Assembly (NCBI RefSeq): GCF_033958435.1
Contig: NC_134160.1
Location: forward strand, 14,681,001-14,745,000
DNA from: Carettochelys insculpta
Taxonomy: Eukaryota; Chordata; Testudines; Carettochelyidae
Length of the DNA: 64,000 nucleotides
Reading direction: 5' to 3'
Position 1 is the first letter of the stretch. Every line of letters begins with the position of its first letter. Positions 53,679 to 64,000 of this stretch are shown here, piece by piece. The translations under genes were made by a program, and so were the position numbers. Under the pieces are notes generated by a model, which saw only the letters and a program-made list of their open reading frames with translations, was not told the origin of the DNA and did no database searches.

Positions 53679-54259
53679 CTATTTACAAATGGGGGAATAT
53701 GTACAAAGGGGGGGGCCACGTCCTCTGCCCTGCACCCTAATGTCCAGCACCCAGTGTTGGGGAGCGCGACCCACGTCTTGGCCGGAGCCCTGGTCGAGGT
53801 TGGGTGGGAGCCGGGAGAACTGGCAAATACGGCTGGCTGGTGTCCGCAGGCCCATGGTCCCCCTCAGCAGCAGGCCCCAGGGTGGCAGATGGTGGAGGGA
53901 CAGCAGGCAGAGCAGCGGGTGGAGTGGCGGGTGGCGCGGCGAGGGGGCCAGGTGTTGCACAATGTGATCAAAAGTGCGCATGAAGGCTCCCAAAGCCTCC
54001 TGGTGCCAGGCCAGCGCTGGCTTCTGGAGCTCTAGCCGCTGCTTCTCCACCCGCAGGCGCCACTCTGACACCTCCAGCTGATGGCGGAGGGTAGCGAGCA
54101 GCTGGGGGTCCGTGGCCATCCGTGGGTGGCTCCTCTGTCGGCCTCGTCCTGGGGCTGGTTGGTGCTCCGCCGAGGGGCTGGCCTTCTGGGATGGCCCCAG
54201 TGGGCTCTATGGGACCACGGACACCTTGCCGGCGCTCTCCGGGCCCTCCAATGGTGCAG
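53679..54259 (-). pseudogene. Myb/SANT-like partner, C-terminal coiled-coil exon
   Basis: The acceptor CTTCTTCCCCCC...TTTTCCGCAG (ends 54260) opens an exon whose frame includes LLATLRHQLEVSEWRLRVEK and QRLELQKPALAWHQEALGAF (about 53970-54110), a heptad-rich coiled coil typical for the C-terminus of Harbinger Myb-like proteins. In the coiled-coil frame a TAG stop lies near 54207-54209, upstream of these helices, so the exon is broken unless another frame or start is used. Its role would be dimerisation or contact with the transposase (inference). Confidence 0.65.
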
Positions 54260-54571
54260 CTGCGGAAAACAGGGGGGAAGAAGAGTGGAGACAGCCGTTA
54301 GTGTGGGCCCTGACCCGTGGCCCTTGGCCCCCGACCCCTCTGCTGCTGGTTCCCCATCCCCATCCCATGGGGGACCCTAGGTTCCGCTCCTCCCATCCCT
54401 AGGGATGGGGCATGGCACTGTCCTGCTGGGGGGCAGGGGCTGATGCACTCTTCTGAGGGACATGCCTCTGCTGTCCTTGGGGCCATGGTCATCTGGGCAT
54501 GTGGAGGGCCCTGGTCATGTCTCTTGTCCCCGCCCCTTAACCCCGGAGGTGTGCACCGGGAGGGTACATAC

Positions 54572-55230
54572 ATGACGGTCAGGTCCCACGGTCAGGGGAC
54601 ACCCATTGGGTGGACGCCCTGCTGGAGCTGCGGGACGGGAGGGCGATGCGGAGCCCCCCGTCACTGTAGGAGGATTCCCCCTCCTTCTCCTCTGGCATCA
54701 TTCCTCCTCTGGCTCCTGGGGTGGTCCCTGGGGTGCGGGGCTTGCCTCCGGGGCAGACTCCGTCTCCGGGGCCTGCTGGGGCTCGTTGGACGAGGTGTCA
54801 AGAGTGGCCGGGGGGAGGAGGTGTACCAGAGGCCGAGGATGGCCCTGAGCTCCCTGTAAAAGGGGCAAGTGGTGGCGGCGGCCCCAGATCGGCTGGCTGC
54901 ATCCCGGGCCCAGGAGTAACCCTGCCGCAGCTCCTTCACCTTACTCCTGACGTGGTCAGGAGTGCGGGCAGGGTGACCCCGGGCAGCCAGGCCCTTGGCC
55001 AGCCAAGTGAATGCATCAGCATTCCGCCTCTTGCTCCCCATTACCTGGAGCACCTCCTCCTTGCCCCAGAGCCCCAGCAGGTCCCGGATCTCGGCCTCCA
55101 TCCAGGAGGGGCCCCACTGCCTCTTCCCTGGCTGGCTGCCAGCCTGGGAGCCCTGGGTGCCCTGGGGGCGCTTGCGGGGCTGGCTGGCTGCCATCACTGC
55201 AGGGTGTTGGGCTGCGGCTGCTGCGGGCAT
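54572..55230 (-). pseudogene. Myb/SANT-like DNA-binding partner, N-terminal exon
   Basis: It starts at 55230. After a basic, Ala/Gln-rich leader comes a trihelix-type Myb/SANT domain (about residues 39-130): WMEAEIRDLLGLWGKEEVLQ, KRRNADAFTWLAKGLAARGH, VRSKVKELRQGYSWARDA and CPFYRELRAILG. W43, W55 and W76 have the expected spacing. The domain itself is intact. About 54835 the frame shifts: the likely continuation TSSNEPQQAPETESAPEA lies in another frame down to a possible donor GTATGT (54566-54571). Such partners bind the subterminal repeats and import the transposase. The gene may still make a domain-only protein. Confidence 0.75.
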
Positions 55231-55631
55231 GCAGGCTGAGCACGTGGCGGTGCTGCAGCCTGCATGCGCTCTCAGCTTCCTGCACAGAACCTCAGGGGTC
55301 GGGGAGCTTTAAGGGGTTGCTGCACGCGGCGACCATAGAACTCAGGGGCTGGAGAGAGCATCTCTCAACCCCTCAGCTGATGGCCGCCATGGCGGACCCC
55401 GCTATTTCGATGTTGCAGGATGCGGATCGTCTACACGTGCCCTACTTCGACGTTCAGCGTTGAAGTAGGGTGCTATTCCCATCTCCTGTTGGGGATAGCG
55501 ACTTCGATGTCTCGCCGCCTTACATTGATTTCAACTTTGAAATAGCGCTCGCCATGTGTAGATGTGGCGGGCGATATTTCGAAGTTGGCACGGCTACTTC
55601 AAAGTAGCCGGCTCGTGTAGACGCAGCTATA

Positions 55632-56070
55632 GGGTGCATCTACACTAGCTGGCTACTTCGAACTAGCCAGCACAACGTCGAAATAGCACACGTTACGTCT
55701 ACACATGCCGCGTGCTATTTCGATGTTGAAATTGACGTTCGGTGGCAAGACATCAAAATCACTATTCCCATCTGAACATTGAAGTAGGGCGTGTGTAGAT
55801 GATCCGTGTCCTGCTACTTCGAAATAGCATGGTCCTCCATGGTGGCCGTCAGCTGAGGGGTTGAGAGACGCTCTATCCAGGCCCTGTAGGGCTCTGTGGT
55901 CACCACACGCAGCAGGCCTTAGCCCAGGTCTTCTGGCTGCTTCTGCTGCTGCTGCTGCTGCAGCTGGGGGTCCATGCTACATTCACAGGGTCTGCAACTA
56001 GTTGTCGGCTCTGTAGATCTCATGCTGTGCAGGCCGAGTGTGTCTGGGAGGGACCGTTTAAGAGAGCAGC
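55632..56070 (-). mobile_element. Truncated Harbinger deletion derivative
   Basis: It starts GGGTGCATCTACACTAGC right after the TATA that ends the previous element and follows the plan of 3774-4465. The reversed start codon and CAG run (about 55935-55975) are present. It stops in the region of GAGGGACCGTTTAAGAGAGC, without its second end. Confidence 0.72.
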
Positions 56071-56099
56071 TTGGGGCTTTCCTGGCCCCTTATTTCGAC

Positions 56100-56587
56100 T
56101 GGGGTATCTAGGAGGAACTCGTAGCTCGGCCACAGGATGGCAGAGGGCACCTGCATCCCCCAATGGGAGCTGCCAGTGGGGGACGTGACCATGCCCCCAT
56201 GCATCGTCGTGGATGCTGCCTACCCACTCCAGGTCTGGCTAATGTACCCCTACACGGGACACACCAATGAGAGCTGGACCTCTTCAATGCCCACCTCAAC
56301 TACACCAGAAACACCGTGGAGCGGCATTCGGCTATCTGAAGGCTTGTTTCAGGTGCCTCCTGATGTGCCTGGAGGTAGGCCTGCCCAGCGTGCCCGCGGT
56401 CATGGGCACCTGTTGTGCACTGCACAACCTCGTGGAGAGCAAGCAGGAGCTCTTTGTGGCACACTGGGCAGCCGAGGCCGTTTCGCGGTATGAGCAGCCA
56501 GGTGCAGTCCCGTGTTGCCAGGTGCACCGGGACAGGGTGTGTGTGTGGGAGACCTTCCGGGAGACCTTTGCCTGGGGACCCCCATGA
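56100..56587 (+). pseudogene. Remnant of a second Harbinger transposase (DDE C-terminal half)
   Basis: TCIPQWELPVGDVTMPPCIV and VDAAYPLQVWLMYPYTGH correspond to the TYIPQREIPVGDTTMPLCVV block of the intact enzyme. In a second frame follow AAFGYLKACFRCLLMCLEVG, VMGTCCALHNLVESKQELFV and WETFRETF. At least one frameshift (near 56265-56330) separates the parts. The first catalytic Asp region is absent, so the gene is dead. Confidence 0.8.
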
Positions 56588-56999
56588 CCTGGCCCTGCTC
56601 ATTCCATGCAACCCCCCCCGCCTCCCCCCCAGTTCTCACCCCTGCTCCACCAGCACCGCCCTTGCCATCCCCACCTGAGGCAGGACACATACACTGTTAA
56701 ATGAATTCAACTGCTATGTTTGGAACATAAAGAACGTGTGACTATTTATGGGGTGGGGGAACTATATACATGGGGGACGGGGGTGAACTATATACATGGG
56801 GAAGTGGGGGGCCTCAATCCTCCTTCAGAGTGGCTGGTTGGGAGCCATGACGGCCCCTGGAGCCGCAACTGCCCTGGGCCCGGGGACCATGGCGGGACCG
56901 TGATGGGGCAGGTAGAACAGGGAGGTAGGGCTGGACTGGGATATCTAGGGGCTTGGACTCGTGGGCAGGAGGCGGGGTGGAACCACAGATGGGCAGGGC

Positions 57000-57420
57000 T
57001 CGCCTGGCCACAGCCATCACGCCAGCTCCCGCCGCTTGGCCAGGGTCATGTTGGCTGGGAACAGAGCTGCAAGGGTCGGGGGGGGCAGAAGGGGTATGGG
57101 GAACAGGGAGGAGCTGAGGAAGATGGGGTGGTGGAGGGAGAGGCTGAGGCAGGGGGAGCAGGGAAGTTGGGCAGGCTGAGGCAGAGGGAGGTGGTGCGGA
57201 GAAGGAGGGTACCAGGGAGGAAGGCAGGCTGGGGCAGAAGCAGGTGCTGTGGGAAAGGCAATCCATGGGGCAGGCAGCTGGGCCAGGCAGTTGGTGTTGA
57301 GATACCCGGCCACCCGGTCCCAGGCCTCCCGCTCAATGGAGAGCCATTCCTACAGCAAGTGGTTTTGCTCCCGCCATGCAGCCGTGTGGGCTGCCGCCAG
57401 ATCATCCGCCCAGCTGTGGC
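57000..57420 (-). pseudogene. Remnant of Myb-like C-terminal exon (second lineage)
   Basis: The minus strand gives EWLSIEREAWDRVAGYLNT followed by a Pro/Ala/Leu-rich low-complexity tail (57017-57340). This looks like the end of the coiled-coil exon of a Harbinger Myb partner. Broken frames; assignment by analogy with 53679-54259. Confidence 0.5.
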
Positions 57421-58199
57421 GGTGGCTTCTCCCACCACGGCGCCTGGTCCGGGGAGGTGTCTCCCCCTCCCCCACCTCTGATGCTGCGGGGCTCCCGGGA
57501 ACGTCCGGGGACTGGGATGGCTGGTAGATGCTGAGGCTGTGAAGACATAAGGCGAAAGGGTGGTGCCCCGTCAGTCATGAGCACAGGTACTGTGGGCCAG
57601 CGGCCTTGTCTCCACTGCCATCCCACCCTGCTTGTGGTGAGGGGCTCTGGGGCGGCCTGTCTTCTGTGGGGTCCATCAACGTGGGGTAGTTAGAGTGGCT
57701 GCCCCAGCCCTCCCAGTTTTCTGACCCTCATGGCAGCCCATGGCCCCATGCGGGCCCCACCCAACAGCGATGACGGCCATCCCCGGGTCCCTGGCCCATG
57801 GCCGTGTGCCCAGGCCTGTACTGGCTGCGTTGGGGACCTCCCGTTCCCCCACATGACCAGTGCACCCCACACGCGGTCCTACCTGAGGGTTCCTCGGGTG
57901 TTTTGGGGAGGCCCGGGTGGAGGTAGCCCGGCTAGTGCCCTCGGAGGGCTCGGCCATACACAGTGGTCCCTTGCTCCCGCTGTCGCTGTCCCCTGTGCCA
58001 GCAGGTACTTCGGGGCCTGCACTGGTGGGGTGGGGGCATTGAGGGTCCTGGCTGGGGCTGCTCACCCTGCCCCTCTGGCTCTGCTGTGTCCAGTGTCTCT
58101 TCAAGTGGTGCAGCCTACCTGGGTCCCAGCAGCTGGTGAAGCTCCCTGAAGTAGGGGCAGGTGGCCGGTGCTGCCCTGATTGCTTGGCTGAGTCCCTTG

Positions 58200-58508
58200 C
58201 TCAGGCATAGCCCTGCCACAGCTCCTTCACTTTGTAGCAGACCTGGTCGGGGCTCTGGAGGGGGTGGCCCCTTGCAGTGAGGTTGCTGGTGAGGTGGGCG
58301 AAGGTGTCCGCATTTCTCTTCCGCCCCTCCATCCTGAGCAGGATGCCCTCCCGCCAGACAGCCAGCAGGTCCTAGACTTCAGCTTCCAGCCAGAGGGCCC
58401 CCCCCGCCTCTTTGGGGGCTGCCCAGAGCCCTGGGAGCCCTGCCGCCCCGACCCCTTGGCTCCACAGGGATCCTGGGGGTCTTGGCTGCTGGCCATCGGT
58501 CCGGCCAT
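58200..58508 (-). pseudogene. Remnant of Myb/SANT-like N-terminal exon (second lineage)
   Basis: In mixed frames it reads QPPKRRGGPSGWKLKS at the start and, shifted, KRNADTF and CYKVKELWQGYA-like words, matching the layout of the SANT domain at 54850-55115. The ORF frame itself loses the domain after GGPSG, so there are indels. It is not functional. Confidence 0.6.
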
Positions 58509-58897
58509 GGTGGGGTGTTGCTTTCTGGGGGTGCTAGGGAGTGTTGTCTGGCCACCTCATGGTCCTATGGCTGCCGGCACACTCTCAGCTTACTGCATGG
58601 GGTTTCTGTGTCCCTGAAGCTTTAGGCACCTGCAGCTGACAACCATAGAGCTCTGGCTGCTGGTGGGAGGGGCCGGCTCTCTGGAGGACTTTTCATTTCA
58701 AAATGGCAGCCAGGGAGTGGCTACACACATTAAATTTTGAAATTAACATCGAAAGGAGGTGTTAATCCCAAAACAGGAGGGGAATAACCATTTCGAAATG
58801 AAAGCCTTTTAATTTCGAAACTCATTTCGAAGTGAGTAGTTGCTGAGTAGCCGCTTTCTTGCTCATTTCAAAATGAGCCGCTAGTGTGGCTACAGCC

Positions 58898-61800
58898 ATG
58901 GAGTTGGCTTCTATGTCTACAGTCCCTGGCCCCTCACAGAAATTAACCTACAGCTCTTTCCCTGTTGCCCGAAGACATTCCAGAAAGAAATGTCTTAGAA
59001 GCAGCTAGGCTCTAAATGTCTGGGGGCTTTAAAGATGAAAACAGAGACCTAAAACTGTGTGGAACCCTATCTATCAATTTAATTAAACCATCGACCATGG
59101 TGCTTTCCTGGCTCATTACCATACTTTCCGAGTGCTGCCAGCCATCGGTGGGGCGAGGATCAGCTGTTCAGTAGGCCCTGGAGCTGGCTATGGATGAGCT
59201 GATTGGTAGGCCCTGGGGCTGCCTGTGACTCAGTGGGCTGGATGAAGGCACAAGGGAGAGGGTGAAAAGGAGGGAGTTGAAGTAGGAGGAGGGGTGGAGT
59301 GAGGACAGGGCCTCAGGGCAGAACAGGGGTGGAGCATGCACAGGGCAGCGTGGGGGAAACAAAATTCAGCACCTGTAACTGTGGAGTCCCCTGCCCCTGC
59401 CAGAGATCTCCCCCAGTGAGTAATTCCTTTAGCCCTTTAGGTTATTCCTGTAGGTAGTTGCGGTAATTCCCTCAGGAAAATTTGCAGTTAGGTACAGCCT
59501 GGAGGACAGTGTATGAGCTGTGTCACCCTCATAGTAGCCCTGGGACTCATTACTTCTCTACACGCTGTGGGCCACAGTGCCCAGTGGCCTGGATCAGCAA
59601 TGAGCTCCTCCCCCGCTCTACACGTGCTCATTGGCTCTGGCCAGCACGTTCTGAGGGCATGTTGCACAGTTACAAAGCTTGCCGCATACATGTGCAGGGC
59701 CCATGAGCTGGGCAAGGTTCCTGGGCATATGTGCCAAGATGCAATCTAGCCCTTAGCGACTGGCTTGCCAAATCCTCACGGCCTCTGTTTAACTAGTCAG
59801 TGCCCATTTCCCAAGAATTCACTGAATCTCAGTGTTCTGAACCTTCCCTGTCACTTTTCCCTGTCCCTGTGTCAGTCCACTGCACAAAGACTCCTAAGTC
59901 TCAGCTGCTGTAGAATAGGGTTTCAGTTCCTGGCAACCATGTTGGCTCCAGACTGGGGGAGTGTTTACCCTCCTTGTGATTATTTACCCTCCTGGTATGG
60001 AGGGGGCTGCCAGCTGTGATGTTATTGCGCTAGCTTGTCTTGGAGATTGCAGGAAAAACAAATTATTAAACAGGGAAAGCTGATGTGTCTTGCTGGCTCT
60101 GGCCGCAGGGCGAGTGCTGGAGGACATGCTAATTGCAAAGGGCTACGATCAGCTGGCATTGAAGGAAACATTAATTTACTTGGGAACTCCATTGTTTGTT
60201 TTACTTTAACCACAACATTCCTGACCTGTGACCAAGGTGCCATAATGCTAGGCGCAGTACAAATGTATAGGAGGGGACAGTCCCTGCCCTAAAGAATTTA
60301 CAATCCAGCAATAGCCAAAAGCAACACACCTGATCGCCATATGTCCCCCCACCCCATGCCAGCCAGACACCACCCCCTACTCCGCAGCCAGGCACCCTAG
60401 TCCCCCTTGCAGCCATTCGCCCTACTGCCTCTGGACCTGCAGCCAGGCACCCTCCCCTCTGTCCCTGGTGATACAACAGAGCCACCGCCAGAGCAGCCCA
60501 GCCCCAAGCCACACCCCCCAAGCCCTGGGTGCTGTGCCCGGAACTGCCCGAGCCACCTCCAGTGCTGCCACCACTCACTTGTCCCACCATGTGGTGGGGC
60601 GTGTATGCGGAGTGGCTGGGAGGATGTCCCATGTGTGCAGCTCAGAGCCACACTTTGCCACATTGTGCTGCCCATTTGCCACATATTAGCACTGACTCTG
60701 TGACCAGAGCATGCAGGGAAAAGGAGCAGACAGTGCTTCACAGCCAATCCGCCTCCTGCCTGCGCCTCCCATCTCTGGCAATCAGCTGTTCTGCTGCGGG
60801 GAGGAAGCTGGGGAGGAGCAGGGCTGTAGCACACTTTGGGAAGGGGGTGGGAAGAGGTGAGGCAGGGGCAGGGCCTAGGCCAAAGTAAAGTGTTGATCAT
60901 TCGCCTGGCTCAGAGGAAGCTGGCGCCCATGTCCCAGCCTCCATGTAATGGGTGTCTCTTTCCCCTTCTTCGTATAGAGCACTTTCAGATAGCTTGTACC
61001 TGCTCTGTTTGGTCCACCTTGTCTGGAACATTTGGCTGTTATTTTGAAGCATTATATCACATTTGTTGCTTTCCCCTGAACGCTTTGCTGTTTGTTTTTG
61101 GTAGCAGCAGACAGATTCATTAGCAAGAGTTTTCTATCCAAGAGACCTGGCCAGATCCCTGATACAGAAGACAGCATAAGCCTCCATGCCAGTCATTCAT
61201 CCATGGCCACGTCAAACAGACCTCTGAAGAACGAGTGCTTTCAGCCACATTCACATCGAGTTTACAGGGGACAAATTAACAAGCAACAATCCACCTGCAA
61301 ATTGTGTGTGGAGCCAGAGCCCAGGTACCTTCCTCTCTGCTTCTCTCAGACACACAGGCAGCTGGTTGAATTTGGCTCACTAAATGGGATTTTTCCTTTA
61401 AATTCAACAAGATTTGCTCTCTGAAGGTGCTTTGAAAATCTCACCTTTAAAGGGCTGTTCTAATCCGAACAGTGTATACTAGTGTCTGCGGATCATATTT
61501 CTTGGCTCTCAGTGGTTTACATATCAAAGCGGAGTGAAAAGCTGTGGTTGCGACTGACAAGCCAACAGTGCTGCCCTAGGACATTTGAGTCAAGGTGGTT
61601 TTTTGTTTTTGTTGTTTTTGGTTTTTTTTCCCCTCATCTCCTGCATTCTCACCACTGAGAAGAATTCTGTGGGACAATCTGGGCTCTTGGCAATATATGA
61701 CAACTCTGTAGCTGATGCCTTGATGATAATATTAGTAACATCAGTAAAATATCCCCAAGAATTTGCAACAAAGATCAGGGTTCCAGCATGCTGGGTGCTG

Positions 61801-62129
61801 TACTAACACATACCAAGAGACAGTCCCTGCCCAAAGAGATTGTAATCTCAACAGACAAGAAAGACAAAACCTGGGAAGGGCGGCAAAATTGAAAGTGACT
61901 CTTGTCCAAAGTAACCCAGAGTTGTAGAGCCAGTGGGGAATGTTTTGACTTAATGTTCCCTGTGGAAATGTGCCAATGAGATGAGCCTAGTTTGCAGTGT
62001 CTCTTGTAGAGCTAAGCAAACAACTGGTTTTTCAGCTCTAGGTGGAGAGGGAAAGGTCCAGGCCAATGTCACTAGAACTGTTTGGTGAATTGAAAAAGTC
62101 CAGGTTGGGGATTTCCTCCTGGGTCTCTC
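58898..62129. other. Mostly unassigned sequence with ancient repeat scraps
   Basis: Two short pieces of the ancient CTAGGCGCAGTACAAATGTA-type repeat lie at about 60236-60310 and 61785-61870. Poly-T-rich sequence is at about 61597-61630. I see no exon or complete element. Short ORFs have no family motif. Confidence 0.4.
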
Positions 62130-62275
62130 TAACCACCCAGCCATGGTCTGAAGAAGTGGGTCTATCCCACGAAAGCTCACCAGCTAATAAATTATTTTGT
62201 TAGTCTTTAAAGTGCTACTGGACTGCTTTTTTGTTTTGATAGTATGTGGACTAACATGGCTATGTCTCTGTTATC
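62130..62275 (-). mobile_element. tRNA-type SINE, minus strand
   Basis: Reverse order of the SINE body is visible on plus: GAAGAAGTGGGTCTATCCCA, CGAAAGCTCACCAGC, TTAGTCTTTAAAGTGCTACT and GGACTAACATGGCTATG. It is about 145 bases. Confidence 0.65.
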
Positions 62276-63000
62276 ACCCAGATAAAGAATGTAAATGTGA
62301 GGGTGGAAAGAAAGCAGAGCTACCACCACCAGGACCATTTCTTCCTCATGCACTGACTGCCTCAGGAATGGCCTAAGCTGTGTGTATCAACCACTGTCAT
62401 AGTGATGGGTTCACCAAAACTGCATTTGTCAGAGAAACAAACTATATGTTTGAAAAAATTCAGCCAGATCCATCTGCTTGATTCCTTTATTACATGGTCC
62501 TACTTGCAAAAGTGATTGGCTATAAATGGCATCTTATTACTCAGGGAATCTTCTCTCTCCATTTTTCTGGCTTTAGTTAAAAAATCAAATGTTAACTGAT
62601 TTTTACCCCTCCTGTAGCTCTGCAGAGCTAACTCAGCTGTGGGAGTACCAGTGGCTATTTCCCCTTTGTGCACCATCAACAACCCTGGGTAATAAATTCC
62701 AATCAGTTTAACCTGGGCAACTTTTGCTAAACTTTATCAAAAAACACAGTTTGGGTGGCCAGATCTTTATGCCTGGAAATGACGTGGAAGAAGGAAAGAA
62801 CCCCACTAGGAGTTTGCAGGGGCAGCAGTTAGTCATTTTATATGCAAATAATGCCCATCTCATCTGGAGTCAGTGAACTGAAATAAACCTAAACCCCACA
62901 ATGATACTTTTAACAGTTGGTTTTCAGAGGAAAGCTGCTCATTTACTAGACTGCTCCAAGTGCAAGGACAATGCTCAACAGAAAGCAGACAGCCAGGAAT
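62276..63000. other. Unassigned non-coding sequence
   Basis: No recognisable gene or element. Confidence 0.35.
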
Positions 63001-63020
63001 TGAAAGCATTAGCTTTTTAT
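63001..63020 (-). terminator. Possible poly(A) signal of a minus-strand gene
   Basis: AATAAA on the minus strand (63015-63020) is followed, about 20-40 bases on, by a GU/U-rich run CTGTCTGCTTTCTGTTGAG. That is the usual layout of a cleavage site. 63020-64000 could then be 3' UTR. In human, LAPTM5 lies upstream of MATN1 in the same orientation, so it is a candidate; no coding exon of it is visible here. Confidence 0.3.
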
Positions 63021-64000
63021 TGGAACTAATTTTTCAAATCACACATGGAAAGCAAAACTGCAAACACTTGGAGGTGCAAAATGGCAGAGCAGTGCTGTAA
63101 AGATCCCAGCCTTTCAGACAGGCAGGCTGAGCACCCCACTGCAGTGCATTTGCGATCCCCTGCCTTTCCCCTTCCCCCTTCATTGAAAGCTGCTGGGGAA
63201 CCAAACATACTTCAGAATTGTGTTCTCTCAGGTATTTCCTACTCTGTGGCTCTAACTCTTTTCTCAGCTAGAGTGGTGTAAATAAGGGCTAGCTCCTTGG
63301 AAGCAAACTGAGTTGGCTGGGTTGAAACCATCAGGTGAGGAGGATCAGACCCTACACTCACATTTCCACAGCAGCAAGAGATTGTTCTGAGCTCCCAGTC
63401 CATTGAACAGTAGTGAAGTTGGTGCAGACTATAAGCAGACTCCTGCTGTTGTGGGTCAGTATTCGGCAGGGCTGAGCAGCTGCCAGGTGAGAAAGCTATG
63501 GGACATTCACAGCAGCAGAGACATTGTTCCTTTCAGAAGGTGGGGCTTAAACTCCAGAGTAAGGTGGTGGCAACTCCTTGCAGGGCAGTTCTAAGGCTTC
63601 CTCATATGAGGGCAGCATGGCCTGTAAGGAAGAAATCATTAGAGGGCACTAGCTGTGGACACAAGGAAATGTTCCAACTGGATTTTATCTTTTCCTAGGG
63701 CAAAGGAGTGTGGAGGAAGTGATATGGCTTCTGAGGGCCAGGGGTGTGGAAAATCAAAGCATGGGTGAATCCAGAGCCTCTGAATCAAAATACAGGAAAC
63801 TCTACAGCCTCAGTAGATGATCCAGAAGTTCTGTTAGTGCAGCCCCAGTAGCAAAACATAACCCGCTATGTAGCACAGCCATGGGAGTCAGAGCCAGGAT
63901 TTGGGCTCCACCAGGCCACCAATGGGGGAACAAAGAGGGCAGTTACCCCTGGGCCTGGTATTTCAAAGGGGGCTGGAGCTACAGTCGCAGCTGCTGCTAC
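63021..64000. other. Unassigned right-edge sequence, possibly 3' UTR
   Basis: No convincing coding exon on either strand. The last ~80 bases (GGGGGAACAAAGAGGGCAGT onward) look repeat-like but I cannot name them. Confidence 0.3.

Larger units (their letters stand above)
51735..55628. mobile_element. Near full-length Harbinger element with two genes
   Basis: The left end GGCTACATCTACACGGGC and the right end GCTCGTGTAGACGCAGCT are inverted. TATA abuts both sides, so a 3-bp duplication (ATA or TAT) is compatible. Genes are convergent: transposase on plus (52091-53444) and a Myb/SANT-like protein on minus (55230-53679), the usual two-protein plan of Harbinger elements. Both subterminal regions carry arrays of TCGAAA/TTTCGA words. 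This is the best preserved autonomous-type copy in the window. Confidence 0.88.
56071..58897. mobile_element. Diverged second Harbinger lineage, two gene remnants
   Basis: Transposase remnants on plus (56100-56587) are followed by Myb-gene remnants on minus (57000-58508), the same convergent order. The right end (58720-58897) has TTTCGAAA and CATTTCGAAGTGAG words and ends CTAGTGTGGCTACAGCC. The left end was lost or merged with the fragment at 55632. Sequence differs strongly from the 51.7-kb copy, so this is another family. Confidence 0.7.

Noticed and set aside
53158..53967. 269-codon plus-strand frame over transposase exon 2 and beyond
   Set aside because: It is a shifted frame of exon 2 that runs into the opposing Myb gene; no motif.
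56720..57481. 253-codon plus-strand frame rich in Gly, Arg and Trp
   Set aside because: It is the antisense shadow of the Pro-rich Myb-gene remnant.

Overview
This window looks like nuclear DNA from a reptile, most likely a turtle; a crocodilian cannot be excluded by eye. The reasons are many CR1 LINE copies, MIR-like and tRNA-type SINEs, and very many foldback elements that share the end GGCTACGTCTACAC. It also carries two spliced exons of matrilin-1 that read like the sauropsid/mammalian gene. I see no bacterial genes, rRNA, tRNA genes or CRISPR arrays.

The only host gene I can support is MATN1 on the minus strand. Exon 1 (signal peptide) is at 19589-19676 and exon 2 (first part of the first VWA domain) at 13153-13499, with phase-compatible splice sites. 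Exon 3 onwards is not found between 1 and 13146. A poly(A)-type signal at 63015-63020 on the minus strand may be the end of another gene lying mostly beyond the right edge.

The rest is a layered record of mobile elements. 1-11.5 kb: CR1 fragments, a long foldback element, two Harbinger deletion derivatives in opposite orientation, nested MITEs and a hAT-like element. 11.5-20.8 kb: MATN1 exons, intron and upstream region with old SINEs. 20.8-23.9 kb: a Harbinger element with an inverted partial second copy. 24-38.7 kb: microsatellites, CR1 pieces, candidate solo LTRs, two decayed RTE-like LINEs and a hAT MITE. 38.7-41.55 kb: a young CR1 with a nearly open ORF2. 41.55-45.75 kb: a minus-strand endogenous retrovirus with 5' LTR, gag and pol (PR-RT-RNase H), lacking integrase, env and 3' LTR. 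45.75-51.7 kb: CR1, SINEs, a hAT copy with a perfect 8-bp target duplication and a candidate solo LTR. 51.7-58.9 kb: a Harbinger cluster. 58.9-64 kb: mostly old or unassigned sequence.

The best candidate for an interesting system is the Harbinger family. The copy at 51735-55628 has an apparently intact two-exon transposase (413 aa, DDE residues present) facing, tail to tail, a damaged Myb/SANT-like partner gene. Its ends hold dense TCGAAA/TTTCGA motif arrays. Shorter elements in the window are visibly derived from the same plan, and related families show the same motif at different stages of CpG decay.
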